From assembly GCA_034190875.2 (NCBI GenBank), contig CM067354.1:42732775-42796774 (forward strand): DNA of 64,000 bases, in the 5' to 3' direction. The position numbers and the translations under genes are program-made. Position 1 is the first letter of the stretch, and every line of letters starts with the position of its first letter. Below the pieces are notes generated by a model. It was not told the DNA's origin, made no database searches, and was given only the letters and a program-made list of their open reading frames with translations. Positions 41,942 to 55,440 of the stretch are shown in pieces. This stretch comes from Urechis unicinctus (Eukaryota; Annelida; Polychaeta; Xenopneusta; Urechidae).

Positions 41942-42211
41942 TCACATGCGGACAACAAAATAGAAGAAGATTCCGAGCGGGATAAGGATTTGAAAGTCAA
42001 CCCAGATGTTAATGCCAAGAAGAAGATGCCGATTGGGGATGCTAACCCTCTTACAAGCATCAATTCCCAGGTGAAATAGTACCAAGACAATATCATAATA
42101 GACGCATAGAAATGTCTTGCAATGGTGATGGATAGAACCCTGTTGTGGCTGACTCTCATTGTCCCTGTGATTGGAATACCAGTTATTACCAATGTAGACA
42201 CAACACACTAG
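41942..42211 (+). pseudogene. nAChR cytoplasmic loop end and M4 segment
   Basis: This frame reads an acidic/basic loop, then two TAG codons, then AMVMDR.LLW, the near-invariant start of M4, and ends at a TAG at 42209. M4 normally lies at the C terminus, so position and order agree with the M2 piece upstream. The minus-strand frames overlapping here are shadows. Confidence 0.8.
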
Positions 42212-43354
42212 GTAACGTTATAATTTCATCAATGCAGTTCACGGTTCAGTGTAAGGAAATTGCTTAAATTCCTATCTTGCTTGTACAGATGGAAATATGT
42301 CAATGATTAATAAAATCGTAGTATTTGTGAATTTCAATAGACTGAACAGGTTCTAGGGGGCATTCAACAACACAAATATTTGTCTTATGTAAATATTTCA
42401 TATAAACTGAAATTTATATATCAACTACGTCGAGAGGATAGAGAAGCCTTTTTTAAAACTACGATACAGTGGGGGCTTATATTGCCTATATGCATGTGTA
42501 TCAATGTAGGCAACGCGGACTATTGCCAACACGTGTTATAGGACTCTTGTGAAACAGTTATTTTCGGGCGGTGAATGATTGTAACAACGTAAAAACTAAC
42601 ATCAGTGTTAGTGAAAGCACCAAGGAGTTCCCTTTCAATCAAGGAGTAACAAATATATTGATTTATTTGACGGCTGACCTGTATCATACAGACGGTTTGA
42701 CCTATGGAGTTTATTGTAGGTTGCTAGATTTTGGCCAACTTTAGTGTAGTAGTCATTGAAATTAGCAATCTCAATAAAGAAATGGGTATATTGTTTATGC
42801 TTTTCGTGTTGACGAAAATGACAAAGGTTATTAATTTCATGATATATGTAAAATCGTGTTACACACTACCCTAACCGTAGAATGACGCATGCAATTTATT
42901 CAAGTCAAAGACAATAATCAAAATGGTGTTGTAGAAATTGACTTAGCGCGCCCCATTTAATGTAGAATTAGCTCAGTGAAATGAGTGGGTCTACTATACA
43001 TTGTAATGTTCTAGTTGGAGAGTAGACTAAGAAAACTGCTTGGATACGGCGTATCCCTAGAAACGACCTTGCAACATACATAGGCACGTAAATTAACTAA
43101 TTCTTTAATACGTCGGAGCAGCCAGGGGACACCATAAAGCAGCCGTTGTGCGCCTATAATTATGGAACATCCCTGATACATTTCACCTTGCTGTGCTGAT
43201 AGTACCTGTAGCATACCCGTGCCTTTGAGTTTACTCAGCAATAACTGCTTTAGTGCAGCTAAAATGCAAGAATGTTTTTCAATCAATCATCTGGGTGGTC
43301 ATAGATAAAGTAGAAGTCACTCACTATCCCGAAAAACTCTGCTGCAAAGCAGTT
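42212..43354. other. Unassigned AT-rich DNA
   Basis: No further receptor exon was seen, and no tandem repeat. Confidence 0.45.
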
Positions 43355-43594
43355 AAGGGGCCGAACGAATGACGGGCCGAACGGGGGACGGGCCGAACTT
43401 GTGACGGGGCGAACTGGTGACGGGGCAAACTGGTGACGGGGCGAACTAGTGACGGGGCGAACGGGGGACAGGCCGAATTGGTGACGGGGCGAACTGGTGA
43501 CGGGGCGAAAGGGGGACGGGCCGAATTGGTGACGGGGTGAACTGGTGACGGGGCGAACGGGGGTCGGGCCGAACTGGTGACGGGGCAAACGGGG
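43355..43594. repeat. 16-bp G-rich minisatellite with 48-bp higher-order period
   Basis: There are fourteen full units from 43371, plus a partial one before. The unit is GACGGGGCGAACTGGT, with variants in the last four bases (TGGT or GGGG) and at base 7 (G or C). From 43451 the variants cycle in threes (GGGG, GGCC-type, TGGT), giving a 48-bp period. All three minus frames stay open (Arg/Pro/Ser-rich), which is expected for a 16-bp unit without stops and is not evidence for a protein. It is far more GC-rich than its surroundings. Confidence 0.95.
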
Positions 43595-44480
43595 GATGTA
43601 ACCAACAAGCTAGATGACAAGACAGCATGCACCGTAGTTGTAGTCAATTAGCAAGCAGTACATCGCGGTTGACTTACAGAATATTAAAGTAGGATCTATT
43701 GTATTTTGAACTGGGTGCTTATTTCAACACTCGGGCGGTATGTTCATATCTGTTATATTTATAATATCTGGTGACTATTCATATTAATTACAAATGACAC
43801 GTTTGTCGTATGATGGTGCATTTGGGCGATAGTGTGGATTAATCCTTCGACATTACAAAACGATATCTTTATTTTAAGCTCATGTTCTTCACTACAGTTA
43901 TTCATTTTATTATTATGCTCAATGACATTTGTCTTTTTTGTAGCAGGAATGGGTTAATGGTTGGAGATACGCAGAATGCGTGCAGCGGTTATGAAATTAT
44001 AGTATTAGTCAACTGTAGCGTACTTGACCCATTTAGGGCTTTGAAAACCCCATCTCTGACTAGTTTATATGATTATAAATGTTTGGATGTGTATTTGTCA
44101 GTTGTTGGCGTCCTACTTATCATACAGTTTTTATATAATCAAACGCTTATTACGGTCCAAGCATGCTAGAGCTAATGGTGTTTATGTATCATAGCGCTAC
44201 ATAACTATAATACCGCTAATGTATGTTTGTTAAAAGCGATTGTGTACTGTCATATATTTATATGAGCTACTGACCTATGCAGAACAGAATAAATGGGTTA
44301 TCCCAAAATGCGTTGATGTTGGGATTTCACTAACTTGCTCGGTAAGTGCATGTGCAAGGGGAGAACATCGTTCGAATAATATCAATTCCTTGCCAGAGCA
44401 AAACGTTGTATGTACGATGGAAGTGTGAATGGCAACTGACTTAAGTCACTAATTCCGGAGGTTAATGAGGCAAGCGTGAT
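43595..44480. other. Unassigned AT-rich DNA
   Basis: A 95-codon plus frame at 43882-44169 has hydrophobic stretches but no known motif and no supporting signals. Confidence 0.4.
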
Positions 44481-44735
44481 CACCACTGAATGGTGAGTAG
44501 GATCAACAGCCGTATCTAAGTATACAATGGTAGGAATCAAGTTCCTGTGTGTTTCTCTTCAAAACATGAACGAAATAAGTAACGGGCGCTAACCACTGAA
44601 TGCTGATCGTGGTCTGTATGCCGTATCAAAGGATGGGACTATATAAATTAAGGACAAAAGAGCTCCTTTCCAGGAAGTCATTACGTGGCAAGTGATAGCC
44701 ATTGAATACTAAAAGCGGTCAGTATACTGAGTCCC
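44481..44735 (+). repeat. Degenerate tandem repeat of about 108 bp, three units
   Basis: 'accactgaatg' recurs at 44482 and 44592, and 'gccattgaata' at 44696. Each is followed by a GGTC/GATC core and by 'gccgtatc.aag' or a decayed form. Divergence is high. Confidence 0.45.
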
Positions 44736-47700
44736 AGTCACTAGAATTCTAGCCACCAACTGTTTCACTGTTTAGATGGTTGTTACTGGGGAAAAAGGCG
44801 TGTTTTGAGCTTTGTATGACCAGTTAGAGATAAAAAGCGGACACATGAACGTATTGCAGCCCTGTGGCTTAAGCTTTGTTTAACAAAATAGTATTGCTCC
44901 AGAGGGTGAGCGGTAATTACTTATGGTAAGCGTGTCATATACAGTCAACGTTGATTGCAATCAACCATATATAGCGTTCTCTCTGTCACCCATTCACAAT
45001 TACGTTAAAATTAATCCACTGTACACTTAAACATAATTCATGGCCGGAGAGCATTTCATTCGCCCTATTATTCCACGTAATGACCAATGACTGTTTTATG
45101 ACAGCAGGGGTGATTCGATTGACACGATGTCAAATATAGCAGATATCTTGCTTATTGCATGCCAACGCGGTGAGCATTTAGTATGCTCATATACATAAAA
45201 TATGCATCATATTTTCTCCCTCACGCACACATTCCCCGGTCGCTATGTTACCACCGGACATAAGGTACAGCTTATCAAATCGGACAATTGCTCTTTCAAA
45301 ATGAGTGAGGCTTGAATTAAAAGTACAGTTTTATTTTGTGCGCTCATGCCATGCGTACTATATCTGCATTGAATGAAAAATGACGGCTGTATATTTTGCG
45401 TCATTCGATATACGGTGCATATCTTAATTGTAATGTCAATGAAGGTCAAAATAGACCCAATGGCATAGTATAATGATGCACATATTCTGTTGGGGGTCAA
45501 TGACTGTCTATATCTTAAAAGTTTATGGCTTTGCAAGAAATTTCTAAGGGTTGCCGAGAGGATGCTATATAATGTATGTTATGGTGGTTAATGTCTTGCA
45601 TAGTCTTAAGTATTGAAGTGTATAACTGTTGAGTGGTTTTCACCACTATTACACTAATTGCTACGCAGAAGTAACCATCCAAACCGGGCGTTGTATATTT
45701 GTTCCATATTTTCGCTGTGTACAACAGCAGTGTCATTTGCGATCGATCATTGCGATTTACATCTTTGTAAATTGTTAATCACCCCTGATACACAGCTAAT
45801 CAAAAATCATCTATAATCTTAAGCAAAAAGAAAATCCACATCGCCACAGAAAAAAAAACCTTACAGGGGCTGTTTTCCTTTGACCAGTGACACAGTGTAA
45901 AAATAATTGTTTTGTATAATGCTCTGAGAGAATATATGTATCACACGCGGTTAAGCATTATATGGTATCAGATGGATCAGAATAAATAGATGATGTAATC
46001 AAAGAGTCTTGTACTCTTACACAATTTGTGTAGCCCTGTCAATCAATGACAAGTAGTGAAATCACGAAATTCACTATGTCTTTCACTCTTTTCTAATGGA
46101 GGGCAATGAAGCAATTTCAACATGAACATAACGCCTAGCATATATGTTAGACTATTTTATTCGTATGACTACAGATGAGTACAAGTTTTGAGCATGATTT
46201 TTAATTTACATTTGTTGAATCAATGGCGTTGTAACAGAACTTTCTGAACCTTCCAAGCAGTTGCCTCAGCGCCAGGAAATTCCAAACTATCGACAGTCGC
46301 CGGTAGAAAATGCCCACAACTGTAGATTTATATCTTACAGGCAAACTAGAACGTGCTTAATAGTATACGAAAATATCGGTATAGATGATTTATTTCGACA
46401 CCTTTGAGATGTTTGTGATAGCCATGCGTTCGAGCATTTGTATTGAATATGGCATGACCAAATACACAATATTTACTCCTGTCATTGTTGAATAATAATC
46501 TATATTCTTTTGATTTTTCGATGTCTTAAAAATAATTCATAATCGTACTCGTCTGCAATCGTGTTAGCATATTGTGGCTTATCCAATATATATGTTAACA
46601 AAACCACGTGATTAATGTTTACATTTTACAATTAGCAGATTTATGCATGATGTTATAACGGAAAAGACCCTTATACCCTACAAATATGCAATACAGAGTA
46701 CACTATCTTCAATGCGTTTGCATATTAATCAGCCCATGATCAAATTCGCATTGCTGAAAACTTGGTTTAGCGAATGAATGAATGCACTTAACTCAACAAA
46801 ACCTCAAAGCTTCACATATTTACATGGGACATGAAGAAAGCACATCTCAAATCTTTAAAAGGGTCGGAAGTCAAGGAAGTCAGACAAGTCCGTAGGGCAT
46901 CATTTCACATGACTCATGGATGTGCTTAGCTCATTCGCAGCTGGTGCAAAGACGGAAATTGCCGTTTTTGACGAATTACACTGCTTCGTTATAACCAACC
47001 CACCTGGCACCTGTTGCACAAAATCCATTCCCATCGCACGCGTACTAATATGATTCTGTTCGAAAACTCCGCTTGTTCTAAGCTGCTTTTCAACGAAAAA
47101 TGTTTAACATGGGGTGCACTGACTGGTCCAAACAACAAAGACAAAGTGAAATCTGAACTGATAAATGATGAGCGAGCATATAACCTTGTTATTTAAGTGA
47201 AATCACTACTATATCAAACATATGGAAATGATTACATGATGCATAAACACCATCTATCCCTTGCCCGAGAATTAGAAATGTTCTACATTACAGATGCTAA
47301 GCAATGCGCGGTTAAAATACCAATAACACTGTTTATAAATGCTTGCCAGGATTTGCTTTATCAACCTAGAGCTAAACCAAGTTATAACAATCTAGATTGC
47401 GGCTGTTTATAAAGGCCACTGGGTGTGCGTCAATGAATCATTGATAAAACTACAAAGCTAAAACTTTATACGCTTTGGTCAATGGGAACTGCCATTGGGA
47501 GGTTATTAACTATACGTTAATATCAACACTACGTGGCAGTAACTTTTTACGTGAAAACAACAGATTATTGCGGCTAGTTTTCTGGTGAATAAGAACCATT
47601 TGAAACGCCCATTCTACAATTTCAAATTTGAAGTAGTCCCAACAGCCATCTTTTTATTTGCAATTGGTGTTGTGATTTGCGCAACACAATTGAAGAGTTC

Positions 47701-49417
47701 AGGCCGTCTGGCCAATGACTTCATTTTCACCAGCACTCTATATCAGCTGCTACGCGAGCAATATGAGATTCCGTATATTCATATGAATGTGTTAGACCAT
47801 GTCCTGTTAGTAGCCTGCACAGTAAACACAAGCTGTTGCTTAGGCACATTTTACAAATGCACAAACCTATACATCGAATAAATGCAAAGTATGATTGATC
47901 CATTGTTGTAGATATGAGATTTAACCGTGCGAGAGTAAGGCGGCATGGTGAACCAAATAGCACAAAAGTGATGCCAATGTTTTGTGTTGATATTGTGAGG
48001 ATAGTCAGGATGTCAGGAGGATGATGTCAGTCACGATCTGCTAATTGAGCTCAGTAATGCATAAACGAGGTTTATTGCAGTGACATTGCCTCTGGTTAAC
48101 TGGCACAAAAACTGAATCACGATAATATTGGCATAGCCCAAACTTATTCTCTGAATATATTGATGCCACACTTGCCACCGTGTCCGAACAAAATCAGGCA
48201 TTCATTTAAATCAGAACTGGTCCAGGGGCGGTTTGTATGAATTTGAATACGATGTCCCTTCCTTCTACAATGTAATGCATCAAATAAGGGATTATTACAT
48301 TACCAAGTGCATTCCCCACTGTGCACTTGGAATTGCTTGACCCCGATCAAAAGTATGGCGCTACTTTTAGCATTCTTTTTCACAAACATGCCTATTGCAG
48401 AATCAGTTGCTTCATTTCACAACATGAACAGTGCATTGCCATAATGTACGACATTTGTGATGGAGACGTGGGACAACATGCAATTACACACATTATTGCC
48501 CATTTGAATCAGCACCGATTATATTAGAAATGTAATTGATCGCCTCGCCGGCATATGAATTGATTAACTTGATTAAACGCTTTGTAACATTTTATGCACA
48601 AACAACGAACATAGAGAAGAGTTTCTATACCGACGGCCCAAGTTTTGACACACACGCATACTTTGGATAATTGCCTCCCTTATTACAGGCTTTCATGAAA
48701 GGTCAGTCTTGTGCTTTGTTTTGAAAAAATAAACATCCATCTAGGGCTTGAGATCATGTCCACTTCAGTTCATTGAAAACCAATCTAGATCTTGTCAATC
48801 GCTCTGTGAGTTATTTGTGTGTAATGTCAGCTCTCATAATCATCAAGGGTTGATTTTGAAGCGGCTAAGCGTAGTGTGCTCCCCCGTTGGTGGACACAGC
48901 AGCTAGACATCTACAGCGACAGCTAATAACCAAACCCTGCAAATTAGGTAGTGGGAGCCTTTTCTGTCGTTCTGCATCAATAAAATGGTTCTTTTGACAG
49001 GATGAACGGGCACGTTTTCATTCATGACGACGGGCCGCTGTAGCGTATGCGCATTGATATGTGATTATTTTTTTACAATTAACATTATATCTTCCCCTGT
49101 TACCCTCTGTTTGAAAATGTGCGCTGAACCTGTTTGTCCCGAGTACTCAAGTTGAGCAATTGTCGAGATCATTTTGCTTTGAGCCCCTTGCAAGGTGGTG
49201 CGTTTTGACACGTTCACACATAACCCTCATGTAGACCGTCATTCTACCTGGTTTAAGGAAACGATCTTATTACCTGCCGGTCATTCCGTTCTCTGGTCCT
49301 CATTGGACGGTCACATCCTGGCTACAATGAGGCCAAATTATAGATTATGGCGCAGTCACTTCATTAATTTTTGTTTCTAGCCTAAATCAGCTTTAACCCT
49401 TCCATCACATAGCAGCG
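44736..49417. other. Unassigned AT-rich DNA
   Basis: No gene could be supported in this 4.7-kb stretch. Frames of 60-98 codons (for example 47014-47196, 47585-47881, 45243-45536) are not recognisable and have no splice or start support. Confidence 0.4.
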
Positions 49418-49596
49418 TTTGACATGTTAAAATAGTGGTATGCAGTACATTTTTAACAGATCGGTATTGCGTGACCTATAATTGGATTGCCTGATGCAGT
49501 GTGCCCCCCGAAAAATTGGCTACTGTATGTTCTTGGGTAATTTAGTACACAATGTGTAGCACTGCACACGATTCATCCCAGTGAGAATCGTCATGC

Positions 49597-49600
<4 letters not shown>
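49418..49600 (-). repeat. 182-bp block, inverted copy beside (TA)n
   Basis: This is the inverted relative of 7195-7376. Its (TA)n neighbour is on the right (49597-49898), the mirror of the arrangement in copy A. It lies about 0.9 kb left of copy B, whereas in copy A the block lies at the right end of the first duplicated segment. Confidence 0.85.
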
Positions 49601-49898
<298 letters not shown>

Positions 49899-50519
49899 GT
49901 GTTTACAAATAAATTCACACAAACGCCAATACGAGACATTTCTCGATGAGAAAGTCAAAACAACGCCACACTCAAACAGGGATCTACGTTGCTTTTAAAA
50001 ATCCAATTTTGTTACTAATATAGCCATCGTGCAGTCAGTAATTTTTAGCTAACTGTTTTTGAGTATGCACATTTTGATACTTTTGATACAATAATTTGTG
50101 ATTGAGAATATAGTTGATTCACAGTGTGATCATTCTTATGCATATACTATATTGAAAGGACATTTACGCGCTCTTGTTACTGTGGTACGAGCAATATTTC
50201 CTTAGGCGGTTTATTATAATATAATATGAACCATCACTGGATCGCCAAAACAACATTCAACAACTATCAGTGCCCTCAAAACATTTGTAAATGTTCACAT
50301 GCCGTTAAATGAACGATTCTTTCTCTGAGCCATATTTCGCATCCTAATACTAAATATGCTCCATTAATTCCATGCTTGCTGACCACAAATTCCGTTCTCG
50401 TCGTATTGTGTAAACGTCGTATCTTTGCAATATGTAATAACGTGATACTTCCCGTATCATTTCACTATTAAGAATAGCGTTTTCTTTCTACGCTATATTT
50501 CGTATACAGTGCAACAAAA
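49899..50519. other. Left flank of copy B
   Basis: No gene was found. It cannot be decided here whether this belongs to the segmental duplication, because the corresponding part of copy A would lie outside the window. Confidence 0.5.
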
Positions 50520-52404
50520 CAGACTGTCGCTTACAATACTGAATTTTCCCTTGCGTCACTATTCCCATCTCCGTGTAATTAGAGCACTTGCAGAGTCACC
50601 ACACACGCCATTGCCTTCAGGATGTTGCTTGCCCGATAACCGAGTGAAGATTTATACCGGAAAACCACACGAACCTGCTACATTCTGTATACGGTTGTGC
50701 GTTTGGACAATAATATAGCGACAATGCAGCGGTACAAATATTTTCTTAAAAACCGACAATTATGCATTGTATTCAAAGCGCGCCCATTACTGGTAGCTTG
50801 AGTTTGTGTCAGGGTGTTCGAGGGACCGGTAAAGCCCATCATCAAAGCTGTCATAAATACGAGAAATGGCCAATATAGGTAATTGGTAATTGCACTGTGC
50901 GTCTGCATATTCAGACTACCTCTGCAGTAACAGTACCGATTAGGCTAACTTGAGGCTATTAAATGGCCATCGATAACTTCAAGCGACACTTAATGTGAAT
51001 TGCTCTGCCCTTCCAAAAGCTGCCACGCGGACCTCTGCTATTTATATCACAACCACTTTTGTTTATGGCTCTTAACCAATTGCGCGTGCCATTTCAATAG
51101 AAAGCCCTAAAATTACTATATTTAGTCAATTTTGATTTATAAATGATTGGTTTATATCGAAAACACAATGGTTTATTTTCTGCGCTATGATAGATTTGTA
51201 TGCTTAAACATAATGACCTGTGCAGAAAATATGAAACCGATATATAGAAAAATAATTGTGCGTCAGATATACACATTACTTTTGGATTCGCGGTTATAGA
51301 CCATATTTTGAGTACGTCTGATAAATACTACTTCAAACGGAGCATGGTCTGCAAACTGCTGGCCAATGTACAGTGCATAATGGGTTTTTTCGTGGTTCAT
51401 TGTGGTCCATGTTCATTGGAAATAGGCGTTGCATAAGTAAACACACAAATAGCTAAAGCATAAATTCTACATTAAAAATGTACACCAACTACACAGTGCG
51501 GTTGTCCGATTCAATTAGAATTATGCATATGTCAGCGTTCATTTCCTTTTGTGCTGGGTGGGGTCAGTTTGACAGCACTGTCTTTATCATGTTGACAACA
51601 CCGATCATTGGTTGAGCTGGCCAATATAATATACAACCATCTGATACGTATTAGGTGCGTCATCATAGCAGCCACTGCGTCGCAACAGTTTCATGTAAGT
51701 CCCAAATCACATCATAAGTTGAACCACTTGTGATCGATCAAAGAGACCGTATTCTAGCCTATACTTGCATCACAGAACGAGAGTGACCCTGAGAAGGTAA
51801 TTTACTAAAGAAAGGGAAATGCAATTTTCGGTTATCACCTTTTGTAGCTGCTTGGGGACACTTCGATGGTGTCAATGTAGACGTGATGGGACACCGTGCT
51901 AAATCATGATCTGTTCTTCCAACTGCGAAAATCTCGACCGGCGATCCCATAGAATAATGAATGATCAACAGCTTACCGATAAGCGCAGTAGAACGAAACT
52001 GCTAAAATAGCATTGAGACATGACATGTTGTTCCGTCTTGTATCTAAGTAGATTTATATAGATCGATCATTGAAATTTAATCTTCTTCAATCCCATACAA
52101 CTCGCCACGCATGTTCGGACTTGTGTATTCCAATACCAACGATGAATCAGTTATCTTTTCTAACATACATTCATCTTGTGAGTACGAGTTTACTTGTACA
52201 GATTATATACGTTGTTATTCGAATAACCAAGGCACTGTATTTGGAAAGTGGTCTTTGAGCTACCGATGGCAAGTTTATCTGAAAACAAATGCACATAATA
52301 TACACCTGGCATTGAGCTTAATGCTATAATGTTTAATATATTTTACACTTGCTGTAAGTATCTACAAATCTGCGGTCACCACTCTTATACCAAACAATGA
52401 ACAG

Positions 52405-52645
52405 AATGATTCACGTCTTGCATTCTTCAAAATTATTGATGGATGCAGTAGCAGGTAGCAGATGTTTGCTCATAGTGAGCGTTATATAGCGTTGACTAGC
52501 ATGGTCATTACCGTCGACATTAAGAGACATGGCTCGGCACAGGGGTGCCGTGCAAATGCTGACCCAGCGATATCTCTGCATAATGGATACCGCTGCTTGT
52601 TCCAATACTCTTTGGAATGGAAGGGGGTGAGGGTGGAGCATCAAT
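52405..52645 (-). repeat. Dispersed short repeat, copy-B partner of copy 1
   Basis: This is the segmental-duplication partner of 1855-2060. It keeps about 25 bp more of the central region (around 52565-52590) than copy A does. Confidence 0.6.
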
Positions 52646-55027
52646 CAAACACAGCAGTTGTTTTGTTCGCTTATACGGTATAGTTTATATTTTGGTTATG
52701 CGACATGGATATTTCGTAAAGGTACGTCTCTTGCATATTTTGCAATTTGTTATACAATGGAAACATTGCAGACAACATAAAAGTTTGTCTTGCTTTAAGT
52801 GGAATCCTTGATTCTTATATCCATATGTTACGACAACAAAATACAATGGATTCCTTCAGTGGAGGTCGACAAACAAGGCTGACTATATGCTGTCAAATGA
52901 CAAAGCTTCACATGTTTTTGAAGCAACAGCAGTGCATTGCCCTTGTTCGGTATAATAATTATCTATAACTCTCCATCAGGTAGCTGCTTTATAACTAAGC
53001 GATTGTATCATAACACATAAGAAGTACAAACCATCTCATTGGTTTTTTTTTGCATTTTCGGCTTTTTAAGCAATGTACTTAATTCTAAGCAAGTCGCATA
53101 TACCCGCTAAAGCAAAAGATCTTACGTCTGTTTGTATCAACGGTAAATCAGATGTTCTTCCAGCTATACAAACTAACAGTGAAGACAAAGATCCATCGCC
53201 AGTTGCCTTTGTCCTGTACAACAATTGAAGGCTCCATCATATCGTTCTTTGGCGGCTGCTAGTAAATATTATTCAATAGCATCAATGACTCTATGAGAAT
53301 AATTGAATAAGCTGACATAATGCATCGCAGTTGTGGTAAGAAAGGCAATTGGTGATGCTGTGCGACGTGGCACGCAATGCAAATATTTTATCTCACGGAA
53401 CTCGATTCAAGCGTACTCCTTGTGGTTGCAGCACTGTTGAGAGAGGTCCTTGAGAATAACTTTTCGTTTAACAAGCACCAAAATCTACTTATCACGGAGA
53501 CTCGATTGCATGCTTGTAAACACCGCAGAAGTCAGCGATAATGAAAATATGCAAACCTGGAAAGAGCACATACATTTCTCGCTCGGTTCTTCCATTACCG
53601 CTTGGGTGGTTGTGTTAATAAATCTTTATTAATTCCTCTGAATATTCGGCTATGTGTGTTTAGTTATTCAAGCAATTCATCATAGCTCCCTCCACCTCCC
53701 CACCATTCCTCTGTAGGGAGAACAACTCTTTACCCCAGATATGTCCTTTTGGCAATAGTGATCATGGAATGTAACCTGTAAAAACATTTTCAAAACTGAA
53801 ATCACGGGAAATCACACTGAAAGATGTTTTCAATAATAATGATAATAATAATAATAACGCTACTGTTATGCTGTAACAAAGAACAATTTGCAATTTGCCA
53901 ATGATATTTTTCCCTGTGAACCATGAGGCAGATGGGATGCAAATAGAAACTAGGAGGCAGGATAAATAACAGCAATAAACCACCTGCAAGTAGTAGCACG
54001 ATACTACATAAAATGAACTTTCGAGGAAAGTATCATTACTACACCAATCATATCGATTTCAATTGATTGTTGGACTAGGATTTAGGGTAAAAGACTGTCA
54101 TATATCACGGTTTATATAATTGTTCAACTGCTACTTGATACAAACATCTAGTTTGGAATGGTCACGACGTCTTTGTAAGAAATGGGTACCCATTGTGTCT
54201 AAAAGTGGTCGGAGTTGTGACGTTACTATGTGATGGCAATACAGAGTAGCGACATCGGTTGATAATTGACAGCACTCTTATTTTATCAGAAAGTGTTTGC
54301 AAAGGTCAGTAATAGCATCCACCATCTTACCTTACGTCATTAAAAAACACATACAAGTTGTATTTAGTAATAGCCTCAAACTCGCAAAAACACAGGTCAA
54401 TCCTTTCATTCTAATACATGTTTATCATGACTATATGCTGATTATATTTCAGGCCAGATAAAATGCGACATAATAAACTCAAAACATGTCTAGAGGTGTC
54501 AGATAACCAGCGAACTGCCCCAGAGGTGAACCATAAATTCATCATTGTAATGACCATTAATAGATATTCCGGATCCTATCAGACACAATGAATGACGTCC
54601 TGTTGTCAAGGTGCTCAAGGTATGTCAATATTAATCTGTTTAAATATTATGTGTAAAATGCACGGAAACAATGTGAAATTAAGAAGTATCAATTTAAGAT
54701 TGTTCCGCTGTCACATCTACCACACCTAACAGGTGATGGCATATCATTTAAATATATATAGAATGCTTAGTTAATCAAAATATGTAAAACTGTAGCACTC
54801 TTCATTATTATAAGTTGACATCATCCAAACAGTTGACACAGACACACTATGCTATTTCGATACAATATGCAAATGTTTCGCACGGTATGACATAAGGAAT
54901 CGCAAATTAAATTGTGAGAACAAAATGAACAAGCTAGTAAGCTCAAAAGCACAAACCTTTACCCTTTCATTTCGCTGATCTCACATACTGCACTTTAGCT
55001 GCTTCAAATACGATAGCGACTATCTAA

Positions 55028-55191
<164 letters not shown>

Positions 55192-55197
55192 CACAGC

Positions 55198-55440
55198 TGA
55201 TTTTGTTATTCGAAGTACACTTCACACCCACGTTCATCTCAATCCCACTCCGAGGGTAATAGAGAAGGGAGCAGGTTTCTGGGTAACAGTCACCACATAA
55301 AGATCCTGTCCCGGTATGGGTCTATTAATGACGTCGGTAGTAGCAATATGCGTCTCCATTAAAGATCCGCCTGTTGCTGCCGCATCCATGTACAATGTAC
55401 ATAAGTGACATAACTAGAAGCTGAGCAGCGGGCTAGGGAT
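55198..55440 (+). repeat. Dispersed short repeat, copy-B partner of copy 2
   Basis: This is the partner of 4330-4560, again starting directly at the edge of a TA tract (55030-55188). Confidence 0.45.

Larger units (their letters stand above)
41455..42211 (+). pseudogene. Nicotinic acetylcholine receptor subunit pseudogene (Cys-loop channel)
   Basis: The family makes pentameric acetylcholine-gated cation channels in the plasma membrane. Three collinear pieces match nAChR landmarks. (1) From 41455, VWNDEYL, a stop, then WNPSNYGGI...VPPGEVW matches the ligand-domain segment typified by W.D..L.WNP.DYGG......P...IW.PD. (2) 41554-41613 reads WLPPDAGEKVSLGITVILG, the M1-M2 linker and first half of pore helix M2. 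(3) About 41942-42211 reads an acidic loop (KIEEDSERDKDLK) and then KCLAMVMDRTLLWLTLIVPVIGIPVI, the start of M4. The first piece follows a good splice acceptor (ttctgcttcttcag|GTGTGG) at the intron position known from vertebrate nAChR genes. It is broken: in-frame stops at 41476 (TAA), 42077 (TAG) and 42107 (TAG, where Trp is usual), a frame change before the loop/M4 piece, and no Cys-loop, M1 or clear M3. Of the middle, only KYF (near 41680) and RDPN (near 41720) hint at M3 and the post-M3 loop. I am sure of the family; the subunit type cannot be told. Confidence 0.82.

Noticed and set aside
41476-42109. Reassigned stop codons (alternative genetic code) to explain the stops in the nAChR relic
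   Set aside because: The stops fall where different residues are expected (including Trp), there is also a frame change, and whole domains are missing. Pseudogene decay explains all of this.
43371-43594. CRISPR-like array
   Set aside because: The 16-bp units are contiguous with no unique spacers, and the DNA is eukaryotic.
43283-43647. Three overlapping Arg/Pro/Ser-rich frames suggesting a repeat protein
   Set aside because: A 16-bp unit without stop codons opens all three minus frames equally; there is no codon bias, start context or stable period in one frame.
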